NCBI RefSeq assembly: GCF_003402235.1
Contig: NZ_QEWO01000005.1
Span: 434,001 to 498,000 of the forward strand
DNA from: Parahaliea mediterranea
GTDB taxonomy: Bacteria; Pseudomonadota; Gammaproteobacteria; Pseudomonadales; Halieaceae
Direction: 5' to 3'
DNA: 64,000 nt
The translations under genes and the position numbers were made by a program. Positions 43,146-52,264 of the stretch are shown here, piece by piece; position 1 is the stretch's first letter, and each line of letters opens with the position of its first letter. The notes under the pieces are model-generated. The model made no database searches and was not told the origin of the DNA. It worked only from the letters and a program-made list of their open reading frames with translations.

Positions 43146-44592
43146 ACCAGCTCCTGTCGTCGCGTGCGGTCAGCGCGGTTGAGGCGTTGGGGCCCATGGT
43201 GCCGGAGTTGTAGGACTTTACCGGCATGGCGGTTTCTTCCCAGGCCTCGATGATGGTGTCAATCCAGCGCCAGGCGGTTTCCACTTCGTCGCGGCGCATG
43301 AACAGGGTCTGGTCGCCGTTGATGGCGTCCAGCAGCAGTCGTTCGTAGGCGTCGTAGCTGTCGTCATCGTCGTTGCGATCGTCGGTCAGCTGCAACTCCA
43401 CCGGCTGCAGGCGCAGGTTGCGGGTGAGGCCGGGTTTTTTGTTCAGGGTGTGCATGGTGATGGTTTCGTCCGGCTGCAGGCGAATCACCAGCTTGTTGGT
43501 CAGCTCGTTGGGGTCGTTGGCAAACAGCGAGAAGGGCTGCTTCTTGAACTCGATGACAATCTCCGAGTAGCGCCGGCTTAAGCGCTTGCCGGTGCGCAGG
43601 TAAAAGGGCACGCCGGCCCAGCGCCAGTTGTTGATGGTGGCCTTCAGGGCCACGAAGGTCTCGGTGTTTTCCGCGTCCTTGTACTCCGCCTCCTCCAAAA
43701 AGCCCTTTACCGCCTGGCCGCCCACGGCGCCGGCGTCGTAGCGCCCGCGCACGGTGCAGGCCTTGACGTTGGCGGCGGTGATGGGCTGCAGGCAGCGCAG
43801 CACTTTCATCTTCTCGTCGCGTATGTCGCTGGCGTCCAGGCTGGCGGGGGGTTCCATGGCAACAATCGACAGCACCTGCAGCAGGTGGTTTTGCACCATG
43901 TCGCGCAGGGCGCCGGTTTTGGCGTAGTAGCTGCCGCGGCCCTCCACGCCGATCTCCTCGGCCACGGTGATCTGCACGTTGTCGACAAAGGTGTTCTTCC
44001 ACACCGGGTGCAGCAGGGGGTTGCCAAAGCGCACCGCCAGCAGGTTCTGCACTGTTTCCTTGCCGAGGTAGTGGTCGATGCGGAAGGTGGATTCTTCGCT
44101 GAACACCCTGGCCACATCCTCGTTGATGGCGCGGCAGGATTCGAGGTCGTGGCCGAGGGGCTTTTCCAGCACCACGCGGCTGTGGCTGTTGATGGCCCCG
44201 GCCCTGTCCAGGTGCTGGCAGATGGTGCCGTAGAGCGAGGGCAGGGTGGCCAGGTAGTAAAGCCGGATCGGCGCCCCGCCTTCGTTCAGCAGCGCGGCCA
44301 GGTCGGCGTAGTCGTTGTTGTCGTCGGCCTCTACCTGAACGTAGTGCAGGCTGTCGCGAAAGCGCGACCAGTAAGCCTCGTTCCAGTGATTATCCGCCAG
44401 AAAGCGGCGCAGGTTGCCCTCGGCCTCGGTGCGGAAGGTGGGGGTGTCCATTTCGCCGCGGCCGGTGGCAATGATGCGCCCGATGCGCTCGGCCAGGCCG
44501 TGGCGGTGTAACTGGTACAGCGCCGGCAACAGCTTGCGGGTGGAGAGGTCTCCGGTGCCGCCAAAAATAACCAAATCAACCAACTGACTCAT
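43138..44592 (-). CDS. zwf: glucose-6-phosphate dehydrogenase
   Basis: A 484-residue Zwf with cofactor motif FGGTGDLSTRKLLPALY at the N-terminus and the active-site motif RIDHYLGKETVQNLLAVRFGN. It oxidises glucose 6-phosphate and makes NADPH, feeding the Entner-Doudoroff and pentose-phosphate routes. ATG 44592 is chosen because GAGGAA lies eight bases upstream; ATG 44601 is only two bases from it. First gene of the zwf-pgl-edd unit. Confidence 0.96.
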   Translation of the reverse strand: MSQLVDLVIFGGTGDLSTRKLLPALYQLHRHGLAERIGRIIATGRGEMDTPTFRTEAEGNLRRFLADNHWNEAYWSRFRDSLHYVQVEADDNNDYADLAALLNEGGAPIRLYYLATLPSLYGTICQHLDRAGAINSHSRVVLEKPLGHDLESCRAINEDVARVFSEESTFRIDHYLGKETVQNLLAVRFGNPLLHPVWKNTFVDNVQITVAEEIGVEGRGSYYAKTGALRDMVQNHLLQVLSIVAMEPPASLDASDIRDEKMKVLRCLQPITAANVKACTVRGRYDAGAVGGQAVKGFLEEAEYKDAENTETFVALKATINNWRWAGVPFYLRTGKRLSRRYSEIVIEFKKQPFSLFANDPNELTNKLVIRLQPDETITMHTLNKKPGLTRNLRLQPVELQLTDDRNDDDDSYDAYERLLLDAINGDQTLFMRRDEVETAWRWIDTIIEAWEETAMPVKSYNSGTMGPNASTALTARDDRSWYE

Positions 44593-45107
44593 ACACGTCA
44601 TTCCTCAATAAAGATGAGTTATGGGGTGTGTCGGACCCGAACTTACGGGGGCATTGGCGGTGATTCAGACCGCGGCATTCTGGGTGCGCCGCTGGGGTGG
44701 GCCATGATAGCAGAGTGAATCAGGAAATGTATGACAGCGGAAAAATTCACAGCGCCGCCGGCCTGGCCGGTCAGGCCGGTGCCCGCCAGGCGCTGCTCTC
44801 CGGCACCGAGCGCATGCCGTGCTCATAAAATTGCAGGTTGTTGCCCCAAAATTTTGTGCTGCTCTCTCACCAGTTAACCAGCGTATCTGTCAGTTTTCTT
44901 CAAAAGAAAGAGAGCGCATTCGCTGCAAGTCGCGATGACATCGTCGCTGCAATCGACTTTCTGGTCACTGGCATTTAACGCCCGCACTTGCGGCGGCTCT
45001 TGGGCGACTTCGACCTGGCCGCGCACCGATAGCGGCCATCCCAGCCGGGCAGGGCCTGCTGTTGGGCGGCCAGCGTGGCTGCCGGTGTGTATCAGGGCGA
45101 TACCGTC
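44593..45107. other. 515-bp region without a convincing gene
   Basis: This is the space upstream of zwf and downstream of the convergent-facing DUF1254 gene. It holds the zwf promoter region. A small AT-rich inverted repeat TTTCTT-CAA-AAGAAA lies at 44895-44909. I looked for a HexR-type TGTAAT…ATTACA palindrome near zwf and did not find one. No convincing coding frame or RNA gene. Confidence 0.5.
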
Positions 45108-46529
45108 CTAATCCTCAATCGGTTCAACGCGCTCAATCCTTGGCAACTGGTAGGCATCCGTCAGCGCCGCCTTGGCGGGCTCGTACAGGCGCATCACAGC
45201 CAGAAAATGGCCCGCCGGGGTGGGCAGCCAGTTGGCCTGTTCGTCGGGCGGGGTGTGCTGCAGGTACAGCGTCAGCGAGCCATCGCTGTTGAATTGCAAC
45301 TGGTCGCTGCGATCGCCAATGCTGTAGCGCTCGATGGGGTTGGGGGCGAGCTTGGCGTCCAGGGTGTACACGCTCAGCGACCAGAAGCCGTCCACCGGCG
45401 GCAGCTGGCCGGGCGCAAAGTGCATCCGGTAGCGGTGTTCTCCGCTCAGCATGGCGCCTTCGGCGTCGAACAGGGTGGCCGGGTACAGGCTCTCTTCCGG
45501 CAGGTTGCCGTAGCCGCCGCGCGCCACCGAGGCGCGGTGCATGTAGTCGAAACCGTAGCGGCCGATGTTGCGGGAGATCATCCAGCCGTTCACGTCGGCA
45601 ATGGTGCGGGCTGTAGAGGCCTCCACGATGGCCCGGCCTTCGTCAATGGCCGCCAGCAGGCTCTGGCGGGTGGCCGGGCTCAGGGCCTCGGCGTCAAAGT
45701 CCACCCCGGGGCCCACGCCAATGGCGTCGAACTGGGCCATCAGGGCGTCTTCGCCAAGGCGGCGTGGCAGGGTGCGCAGGTTGCTGTTCAGAATGTCAAA
45801 AAATGCCAGGCTGTCCAGGGGTTCCAGCGGTTCGCCGCGCGGCGGCGTGGGCATGGCCGGGCGCAGGCCGGGGGTAAATTCCGACAGGCCCGCCGCCCAC
45901 ACCGCATTCACCAGGGCCATGGCCTCGTCAAAGTCGGCCTTGCCATCCACCAGCATGCGGCCCAGCAGCCAGCCGGTGGGGGTGTCTACCGGCACTTGCT
46001 GAACCCCGGGCGGCAGCGTGCCCTGCCAGCCGGGGCCGGTCAGTGCGAAGTACTGTTCATCCGTGCCGGTGGTGCGCCGGCCAATGTGCGTCACTTCGGC
46101 AAACTGGTTGGTGACCGCAATGGTGAAGTAGCGGCCGCCGGTATCCGGGGTGTGGATAACGAGGGGCTCCTCGCGCACGTCGTACCAGGCGGTGTAGTAC
46201 AGGGTGTCGTTGTTGGGCGCGCGGAAGTTGGCCTGGGTTTGCGGGGTGACAAGGTCCGGGAAGCGGTAGAAGCGGTTCACCGGGGCCAGGGTCTGCTGGT
46301 CTTCGCTGATGCGGTGGGTCTCGTTGTGCATCTGGCGCGCCATGTCCACCAGCGGGTAGCCGTAGAGGTAGGCCAGCACGCCGATGTGCTCGGCCATTTT
46401 CTCGGCGATCAGCGCGTCGTTGTGCTGCCGGCGCGAAGCCACCAGTTTGCCGGTATCCCAGGTGAGGTAAACCAGTAATCCTCCAACCAGCAGAAGCGCC
46501 ACCAGAACCAGCGCCAGTGTTTTTTTCAT
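45108..46529 (-). CDS. DUF1254/DUF1214 domain protein
   Basis: A 473-residue protein with one N-terminal membrane helix or uncleaved signal (LALVLVALLLVGGLLVYL). The DUF1254 part has LAYLYGYPLVDMARQMHNETHR and NNDTLYYTAWYDVREEPLVIHTPDTGGRYFTI; the C-terminal DUF1214 part has VDGFWSLSVYTLDAKLAPNPIERYSIGDRS and LYLQHTPP. The biochemical role of this widespread family is unknown. The start at 46529 begins the basic-hydrophobic N-terminus. No obvious operon partner. Confidence 0.85.
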   Translation of the reverse strand: MKKTLALVLVALLLVGGLLVYLTWDTGKLVASRRQHNDALIAEKMAEHIGVLAYLYGYPLVDMARQMHNETHRISEDQQTLAPVNRFYRFPDLVTPQTQANFRAPNNDTLYYTAWYDVREEPLVIHTPDTGGRYFTIAVTNQFAEVTHIGRRTTGTDEQYFALTGPGWQGTLPPGVQQVPVDTPTGWLLGRMLVDGKADFDEAMALVNAVWAAGLSEFTPGLRPAMPTPPRGEPLEPLDSLAFFDILNSNLRTLPRRLGEDALMAQFDAIGVGPGVDFDAEALSPATRQSLLAAIDEGRAIVEASTARTIADVNGWMISRNIGRYGFDYMHRASVARGGYGNLPEESLYPATLFDAEGAMLSGEHRYRMHFAPGQLPPVDGFWSLSVYTLDAKLAPNPIERYSIGDRSDQLQFNSDGSLTLYLQHTPPDEQANWLPTPAGHFLAVMRLYEPAKAALTDAYQLPRIERVEPIED

Positions 46530-46635
46530 TATCGATCTCCACCACAGGCAAGCCATTGAGGTTAGCAAACTTGCCGGCCTTAAAGGCCTGCGGGTGGTCG
46601 TGCAAGTTGAACTGTTGCCGGGGGGGGGCGGGGTT

Positions 46636-47187
46636 CTAGCCCTCGGCTATTGGTGCGCCAAGGGCCTTGCTGTAAAAGCCCGAGGTATCAAAGCAGCAGA
46701 CGCGCTTTTTGCCCGAGGCCAGCATGTCGCAGGCGTCGTTCACCCGCTTGTGCCGGGTGGTGGCCTGCTTGGCGCTGGTGATCCAGTGAATCCAGTCGAC
46801 ACGGGCCAGGGTGGTAGTTGCATGCCAGGTGGTATGGGCGGCTGGCGTCGCCGCCAGGGCCTGCGCCAGGTCGGCGGGCACATCCGGTTCCGGCTCCTTC
46901 TTCACTGGCTGGATGGTGAGTGCTACCGCATCCCCCACCTCGGCGCCGGCGGCTTTGCGCAGGGCATCATCCACCCGTAGCCAGTGGCTTTTGTTGCCAT
47001 CTGGCTCCAGCTGCGCCGTAAAGGGCTGGCCGTTCAGCGTGCCCTCCACCGAGGTTCGCCCGCGTCGGGGCAGGGTGTCGCTCACCGCACGCGGCAATAC
47101 GAGAAAGGTCCAGCCGCTTGCATCGTCCGGGTTGAGTGGGCGCTGCAGCACGGCGTCACATTGCGAGGGTGGTTGGTTCTTGGGCAT
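46636..47187 (-). CDS. DUF1905 / YdeI-like protein
   Basis: A 183-residue cytoplasmic protein. The N-terminal half (FLVLPRAVSDTLPRRGRTSVEGTLNGQPFTAQLEPDG) is a DUF1905 barrel; the C-terminal half (DLAQALAATPAAHTTWHATTTLARVDWIHWITSAKQATTRHKRV) is the bacteriocin-protection YdeI/OmpD-associated helical domain. Function is not established. It stands alone between the DUF1254 and GFA genes on the same strand, with ATG 47187 preceding the domain by about 20 residues. Confidence 0.78.
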   Translation of the reverse strand: MPKNQPPSQCDAVLQRPLNPDDASGWTFLVLPRAVSDTLPRRGRTSVEGTLNGQPFTAQLEPDGNKSHWLRVDDALRKAAGAEVGDAVALTIQPVKKEPEPDVPADLAQALAATPAAHTTWHATTTLARVDWIHWITSAKQATTRHKRVNDACDMLASGKKRVCCFDTSGFYSKALGAPIAEG

Positions 47188-47227
47188 CAGGGGCTCGTGT
47201 AAATGTGGCGCTTTCGCATTGCCTGCT

Positions 47228-47662
47228 TCAGCCGTCACCCGGCGTCGGGGCGAATTGGGCGAACACCTCTTCACCGGTCAGGTTGCGCGTGTTCTGTGCA
47301 AAGTCGTAGTAGGTCGGCTTCTCATCGATAAAAATCTGCCCGGTCAGTTCCCAGCCTGCTCCGGCATCCAGCAGCCCTACTGGCAGCGCGTAATGGCCGC
47401 CTTCCTTGAGGCGATAAAAAAGATGGGTACCGCAGTGCCTGCAAAAGCCACGTTCCGCCCATTCGGATGAGCTGAAAATGGCAACGTCGTCAGTGCCTTC
47501 GATGTTCACATCGTTCTCGCACTCCACCGCCAGCAGCGGCCCGCCGCCCCATTTGCGGCACATACCGCAGTGGCAGGCTTCAACGTGTTCACTCTTGCAG
47601 GTGGCTGTTATCTTGACGGCGCCGCACAGGCAATGGCCTGTGTGCTGTGACGGGGATGACAT
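47228..47662 (-). CDS. GFA-family (glutathione-dependent formaldehyde-activating-like) zinc protein
   Basis: A 144-residue protein with three cysteine clusters typical of the GFA/CENP-V family: CLCG, CHCGMC and CRHCGTHLFYR, which bind two zinc ions. Members are related to S-(hydroxymethyl)glutathione synthase but most have no proven activity. ATG 47662 gives the normal family length. It is the last gene of the GC-rich part before the AraC-controlled island. Confidence 0.83.
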   Translation of the reverse strand: MSSPSQHTGHCLCGAVKITATCKSEHVEACHCGMCRKWGGGPLLAVECENDVNIEGTDDVAIFSSSEWAERGFCRHCGTHLFYRLKEGGHYALPVGLLDAGAGWELTGQIFIDEKPTYYDFAQNTRNLTGEEVFAQFAPTPGDG

Positions 47663-47851
47663 GGCCTTCTCCTCGGCAGGGTGTGTGTTGAGCTTAGCGC
47701 AAATACGATGGTTGTGTGCCGGCGGCTGGATTATCTTTTGCGCAAGACGCGTAGCCCATGCGACTGCACAATCGGTCAAGTGAATGGGCTGCGCGACTGA
47801 TCTGGATCGTTACAGGCGGTTGGCGACATAGATAGCTGGACAACGGTGGGC

Positions 47852-48877
47852 CTACAGCGTCTCCCGATAGCCTTTTGGTGTGAGGCCAAACCAGCGTTTG
47901 CAGGCGCGTATTAAACTCGCTGCGTCGCTATAGCCGGACTGTAGCAGTACTTCCTTCATATCCCGTTGCCTATCACGGAGGAGGACTTCCACATGCTTGC
48001 GAAGATAGTCATCCTTGATATGACGGTAGTCTGTGCCCAGACGCGCCAATCGATCGCGTACTACGCGGGGGCTAAGTTGCAGTCGCTTGCAAATATCTTG
48101 AAATGACGGAATGGAGCCGTCGGTATCCAGCGCATCCTGAATTTCACTTCTGACCCGCGCTCTGAGATTACCCGATTCTCGAAAGACACTGACCACTTCA
48201 CCGGGTGACTCCCGCAACCAGCATTGCAGTTCGGTTCTGCTTCTGGCCACCGGATATTCCAGGTAGAGTTCGGGGAATACCAGGCGGCTGCTGTCACTTC
48301 GAAAATGAACGGGGCAGCTGAAGGGGTTGAAGCCGCTGGCTTCTGGTTCCATTGGCGCGTGCGAAAAGTTCACCCTTACCAAGGGGAGTGGCGTTCCGAT
48401 ACACCAGGAAAGAAAGCGGTGCCAGAGCATCATATAGAATTCGATCAGGAAGTGATCCGGGTCTTCAGGGCCGATGTAGGTGCGCACCGACAAATGTACC
48501 TGCTTCTCAACGCGTTTCACGTTCAGTCGTAGTGAAGAGGGTGGTAGGAAATCCAGTATCAATTCGCCTCTGACCAGGGCTTCTTGCAGTGTGTCCTCGC
48601 GTGCCATGTAATCGCAAACCAGGGCAAAAGTGCCCTTTGGAACCTTCTCCGGAGCCAGCCCAAAATACTCGTCGTTTGTTGCTTTCCATAATGCCTGCAA
48701 CACCTTGGCGACTGGATCTTCACCTTCGTCCGAGGGTTCTGTGTACCGATTGATGTCACGTATTAGTGCGTCATACTTTTCCGGGTCTAAACGGCCTTTT
48801 AGGCAACGGTCAGCTTGAGATTTGATGACGCCGAGATAGTGTCGTTCAATGGTCTTTTTTTCGGTATTGTCTGCCAC
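47852..48877 (-). CDS. AraC-family regulator (first of two)
   Basis: A 341-residue regulator: an N-terminal ligand-type domain of the Arabinose_bd kind (residues about 20-220, including RVEKQVHLSVRTYIGPEDPDHFLIEF and LVRVNFSHAPMEPEASGFNPFSCPVHF) and a C-terminal double helix-turn-helix (ICKRLQLSPRVVRDRLARLG, then MKEVLLQSGYSDAASLIRACKRWFGLTPKGYR). Closely related in layout to the next AraC gene 117 bp upstream. It has no 19-bp repeat pair before its own start, so it may be regulated differently. Confidence 0.85.
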   Translation of the reverse strand: MADNTEKKTIERHYLGVIKSQADRCLKGRLDPEKYDALIRDINRYTEPSDEGEDPVAKVLQALWKATNDEYFGLAPEKVPKGTFALVCDYMAREDTLQEALVRGELILDFLPPSSLRLNVKRVEKQVHLSVRTYIGPEDPDHFLIEFYMMLWHRFLSWCIGTPLPLVRVNFSHAPMEPEASGFNPFSCPVHFRSDSSRLVFPELYLEYPVARSRTELQCWLRESPGEVVSVFRESGNLRARVRSEIQDALDTDGSIPSFQDICKRLQLSPRVVRDRLARLGTDYRHIKDDYLRKHVEVLLRDRQRDMKEVLLQSGYSDAASLIRACKRWFGLTPKGYRETL

Positions 48878-48994
48878 GCATACGCTCTTTGAAACAATCT
48901 ATCGAGTTGCCAGCACTGATGTTGGGCGATTCTCTCGTTACGGAATGGGATGGGCCCAAGGAGAATCAATCCCTTTCACGAGAACCGGTCGCCA

Positions 48995-50026
48995 CTAGTT
49001 ACCATGCCTTTGCGAGTCTGCTGTTGTAACGCCGTGCAGAGCCCGCCACCGTACCGGTGCCATACCGAACCGAGCGCTAAACCAGCGAGTAAAGGAGCTG
49101 GGTACAGAATAGCCCAGGAGATCGGCGATTTGATTGAGGGAATAGCGGGGATTGCTGAGGTAGCGCTGTACCAGAGTGGAGCGCACTTCGTTGATCAGGT
49201 CTGAAAAGGTAGCGTCGTCATCTTTTAACCTGCGCTGCAGCGTTCTGGCGTTAACCCCCAGCGCCTGGGCAACCTGCTCAATGCTTGCGCGCCCCATGGG
49301 CAGAAGCATATAGATGGCCTGCCGCACTTCCTGTATTTCCGACAGCGGCTCGACCCCTTGCAGTGAGGAAACGAAATCCTCTGCATAGCGTGCCATGGTG
49401 GGTTCTGCCTGGGGATTGGGCAAGTCGAGGTCGGCCGCGGGGCAAACGATACCATTGAACTCGGCGCCAAATTCCACCCGAGCGCCAAACATGCGCCGGT
49501 GCAACTGGAGATCGGGGGGTGGGGCGTGGGTGAAGTTGACACTGTGTGGGAGCCAGTGGGTACCGATTATGGCGCGGCACAAGCGGAACAGTACACCCAT
49601 GGCATATTCAGTAGATTGCCTCGCGGGTATGGCTTTCTCGGTCACCACCTCCTCGCGGATAATCACCAGATTGCCGGCGCTCTCAATGTGCATTACCAGC
49701 GCTTCATTGAGAAGGTGGCGGTAGTGAATGGTGATATGTAAGGCGTCGCGCAGAGTCCGCTGGTGCAGCAGCAAAAGACTCATGGCGCCTAAATCCGACA
49801 GCTGCCGTGTCTCCGCCATGCGCAGGCCGAAGGTAGGGCAGTTGCTGGCAAGTGCGGAATTTTCCAGAAGTGCCACTGAGGCATCAGTGGATATGCGGTT
49901 GTCAGGCTGCTCTAGCAGCGCCGCGTTCAGCCCCACTTCGGCCAAGAGCCGGTGTGGATCCAGCCCCATTTGCCGGGCCAGCTCTACGTAGTGTCTTAAC
50001 GATGCTGCCCGTATCTTACTGGCCAT
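48995..50026 (-). CDS. AraC-family regulator, candidate controller of the organosulfur regulon
   Basis: A 343-residue regulator. The N-terminal half (RLLAEVGLNAALLEQPDNRISTDASVALLENSA, MSLLLLHQRTLRDALHITIHYRHLLNE) is the Arabinose_bd ligand domain; the C-terminal half is an AraC double helix-turn-helix (QVAQALGVNARTLQRRLKDDDATFSDL, LNQIADLLGYSVPSSFTRWFSARFGMAPVRWR). It is divergent from the quinone-reductase gene, and the intervening 175 bp carry a pair of 19-bp direct repeats also found before two other units. This makes it the best candidate for their activator. Confidence 0.87.
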   Translation of the reverse strand: MASKIRAASLRHYVELARQMGLDPHRLLAEVGLNAALLEQPDNRISTDASVALLENSALASNCPTFGLRMAETRQLSDLGAMSLLLLHQRTLRDALHITIHYRHLLNEALVMHIESAGNLVIIREEVVTEKAIPARQSTEYAMGVLFRLCRAIIGTHWLPHSVNFTHAPPPDLQLHRRMFGARVEFGAEFNGIVCPAADLDLPNPQAEPTMARYAEDFVSSLQGVEPLSEIQEVRQAIYMLLPMGRASIEQVAQALGVNARTLQRRLKDDDATFSDLINEVRSTLVQRYLSNPRYSLNQIADLLGYSVPSSFTRWFSARFGMAPVRWRALHGVTTADSQRHGN

Positions 50027-50084
50027 CCTCTACTCCATTGACGGTATGGGCAAGAACCGCTTCCCCCCAGGAATTATCGCCCCC

Positions 50085-50124
50085 CTGTCGTGAAATGAAA
50101 AGCCGCTGTCGCGCAAAGTGAAGC
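50085..50124 (+). promoter_or_regulatory. AraC-type direct repeat pair A
   Basis: Half-sites CTGTCGTGAAATGAAAAGC (50085-50103) and CTGTCGCGCAAAGTGAAGC (50106-50124) share 14 of 19 bases with a 21-bp period. The pair ends 78 bp before the quinone-reductase start and starts 59 bp from the divergent AraC start. The same motif pair occurs at 54128 and 60946. Direct repeats two helical turns apart are the usual binding arrangement of AraC-family activators. Confidence 0.8.
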
Positions 50125-50201
50125 TGCAGCATCTTCTGCGGCCTAAAGTAATGCCTCAGCACGACCCGCCAAATCCAATAAATGCTAAGAGGAGAGCCGC
50201 C

Positions 50202-51182
50202 ATGGTCAAAGCCGTTCGCATGTACGAGACAGGGGCCCCCGACGTCCTACGCTACGAGAGCGTCGAGGTTGGCGAACCTGGCCCGGGAGAAGTTCGTTTG
50301 CGGCAGGTGGCCGTCGGGCTGAACTACGCAGACACCTACTTTCGCAACGGCACCTATCCTATTTCACTGCCCAATGGCATGGGTGTTGAGGCCGCCGGCG
50401 TAGTGACAGCGGTTGGGCCGCAGGTCGACAACGTGAAGGAAGGCGACCGCGTCACCTACACTGGCTTCATCAACACACTCGGAGCCTACGCCACCGAACG
50501 GCTGGTGCCAGCAGGACCGCTGATCAAACTGCCGGAATCCATTGCCTTTGAGACCGCCGCGGCGATGACCATGCGCGGCCTTACCTCGGCTTACCTGCTT
50601 CGCCGTATCCATGACTTCAAGGCGGGCGACACGATTCTGCTCCATGCCGCCGCCGGCGGAGTCGGCCTGATTGTAAGCCAGTGGGCACGGCTGCTGGGCC
50701 TGCGGGTAATCGGCACGACGTCTTCACCGGAAAAGGCTGAACTCGCCCTGGCTCACGGCTGCGAGCACGTTATCAATTACAGCCACGACGATGTAGCGAC
50801 GCGCGTTCGCGATTTGACAGACGGTACCGGGGTTGACGTGGTTTTCGACAGTGTCGGTAAGAGCACCTTCAATGCTTCACTGGATTCCCTAAAGCGCCGC
50901 GGGCTTATGGTCTGTGTGGGCACCGCTTCCGGGACTATTCCACCCTTCGACCCACAATTGCTGGCCATGAAAGGCTCGGTTTATATGACGCGGCCAGCCC
51001 TTGCGGACTACATCGCAGATCCGGCGGAAAAGTCGGCGCTGGCGACTGAGCTGTTTGACCTTGTTGGGAGCGGGCAAATTCAGATCGAAATCAACCAGCA
51101 TTACGCGCTGCAGGATGCGGTACAGGCCCACCGCGATCTCGAAGCGCGCAAGACGACCGGCTCGTCCATCTTCGTCATCTGA
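50202..51182 (+). CDS. NADPH:quinone reductase-like oxidoreductase (MDR family)
   Basis: A 326-residue medium-chain reductase without zinc ligands. It has GEVRLRQVAVGLNYADTYFRNG at the N-terminus and a Rossmann motif LLHAAAGGVGLIVSQWARLLG near the middle, as in quinone oxidoreductase. It reduces quinones or alpha,beta-unsaturated carbonyls with NADPH. ATG 50202 follows AAGAGGAGAG. First gene of the unit with the dioxygenase, DsbA-like and exporter genes, behind repeat pair A. Confidence 0.88.
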   Translation: MVKAVRMYETGAPDVLRYESVEVGEPGPGEVRLRQVAVGLNYADTYFRNGTYPISLPNGMGVEAAGVVTAVGPQVDNVKEGDRVTYTGFINTLGAYATERLVPAGPLIKLPESIAFETAAAMTMRGLTSAYLLRRIHDFKAGDTILLHAAAGGVGLIVSQWARLLGLRVIGTTSSPEKAELALAHGCEHVINYSHDDVATRVRDLTDGTGVDVVFDSVGKSTFNASLDSLKRRGLMVCVGTASGTIPPFDPQLLAMKGSVYMTRPALADYIADPAEKSALATELFDLVGSGQIQIEINQHYALQDAVQAHRDLEARKTTGSSIFVI

Positions 51183-51192
51183 GGCTGCCAAC

Positions 51193-52041
51193 ATGCGTAT
51201 CCATCAACTGACCTGTAATATCGGCGCCGAACTCAGCGGTGTTAATCTTGCTGACGCCATTCACGACGATGGCCTGTTTCTTGAACTGCGCAGTCTACTG
51301 GTGCGGCACAAGGTGCTGTTTTTGCGGGACCAGAACTTCTCGCGCGCAGAACACGTGGCATTTGCAGAACGCTTTGGTGCGTTGGAAGATCACCCGGTAG
51401 CCGGATCCGACCCCGAACATCCTGGCTTGGTGCGCATTTACAAGCAGCCCGATCAACCGGTGGATCGCTACGAAAATGCCTGGCATACCGACGCCACCTG
51501 GCGTGAAGCGCCACCGTTCGGTTGCGTACTGCGTTGTATCGAGTGTCCCCCTGTGGGCGGCGATACCCTGTGGGCCAACATGGCACTGGCCTATGAGATG
51601 CTGCCCAAACACATAAAGGAGCAGATTGCCGATCTTCGGGCGCGACATTCCATCGAGGCCAGTTTTGGCGCCGCCATGGCGATGGACAAGCGACTGGCAC
51701 TGAAAGCACAGTATCCGGACGCCGAGCATCCCGTGGTGCGGACACATCCGGAGAGCGGTGAAAAGGTTCTTTTCGTAAATGCGTTCACGACCCACTTCAG
51801 CAACTACCACACACCTGATCGAGTACGCTTTGGCCAGGATGCCAATCCCGGTGCCGCTGATCTTCTGCGCTATTTAGTCAGCCAGGCCTACATCCCGGAG
51901 TACCAAGTGCGGTGGCGCTGGCAGCCCTACAGTGTTGCCATCTGGGACAACCGCAGCACCCAGCATTATGCGGTGATGGACTATCCGCCATGTCATCGCA
52001 AGATGGAGCGTGCTGGCATTATCGGTGACAAGCCGTACTGA
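51193..52041 (+). CDS. TauD/TfdA-family Fe(II)/2-oxoglutarate dioxygenase
   Basis: A 282-residue member of the TauD family. Iron ligands: WHTD with His98 and Asp100, and His258. Arg269 and Arg273 lie 11 and 15 residues after the distal histidine, the same spacing as the 2-oxoglutarate and substrate arginines I recall in TauD (His255, Arg266, Arg270). TauD-type enzymes release sulfite from sulfonates; AtsK-type relatives cleave alkyl sulfates; TfdA cleaves phenoxyacids. The neighbouring sulfur genes favour an organosulfur substrate. It starts ten bases after the reductase stop. Confidence 0.87.
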   Translation: MRIHQLTCNIGAELSGVNLADAIHDDGLFLELRSLLVRHKVLFLRDQNFSRAEHVAFAERFGALEDHPVAGSDPEHPGLVRIYKQPDQPVDRYENAWHTDATWREAPPFGCVLRCIECPPVGGDTLWANMALAYEMLPKHIKEQIADLRARHSIEASFGAAMAMDKRLALKAQYPDAEHPVVRTHPESGEKVLFVNAFTTHFSNYHTPDRVRFGQDANPGAADLLRYLVSQAYIPEYQVRWRWQPYSVAIWDNRSTQHYAVMDYPPCHRKMERAGIIGDKPY

Positions 52042-52129
52042 CCCATCCTCCGAGCAGCTATCACAGGTATTCCAGGGAATTCACTTGGGTGCCTTTTGTT
52101 GGCCACTCAAGCACAGGATACGGACTACG

Positions 52130-52264
52130 ATGCTGATCATTTTAGTCTCGGTCATCGGCGTCGCGGCGGCGCCGCGCAACACCTTGCGCGGGTGCAGCGG
52201 CACTGCCGGCGCGATGCCCGGGCGAGTACATGACATTGATACAACACTGACGGCAATCGCATGA
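52130..52264 (+). CDS. possible small leader-like ORF
   Basis: A 44-residue frame with a hydrophobic start (MLIILVSVIGVAAA) that ends by overlapping the next gene's start (ATGA). There is only a weak ribosome-binding site and no recognisable family. The overlap could be chance. It fills part of the otherwise gene-free 219 bp between the dioxygenase and the DsbA-like gene. Confidence 0.2.
   Translation: MLIILVSVIGVAAAPRNTLRGCSGTAGAMPGRVHDIDTTLTAIA

Noticed and set aside
44593-44800. HexR operator before zwf
   Set aside because: I looked for a TGTAAT…ATTACA-type palindrome near the zwf start and saw none good enough to report.
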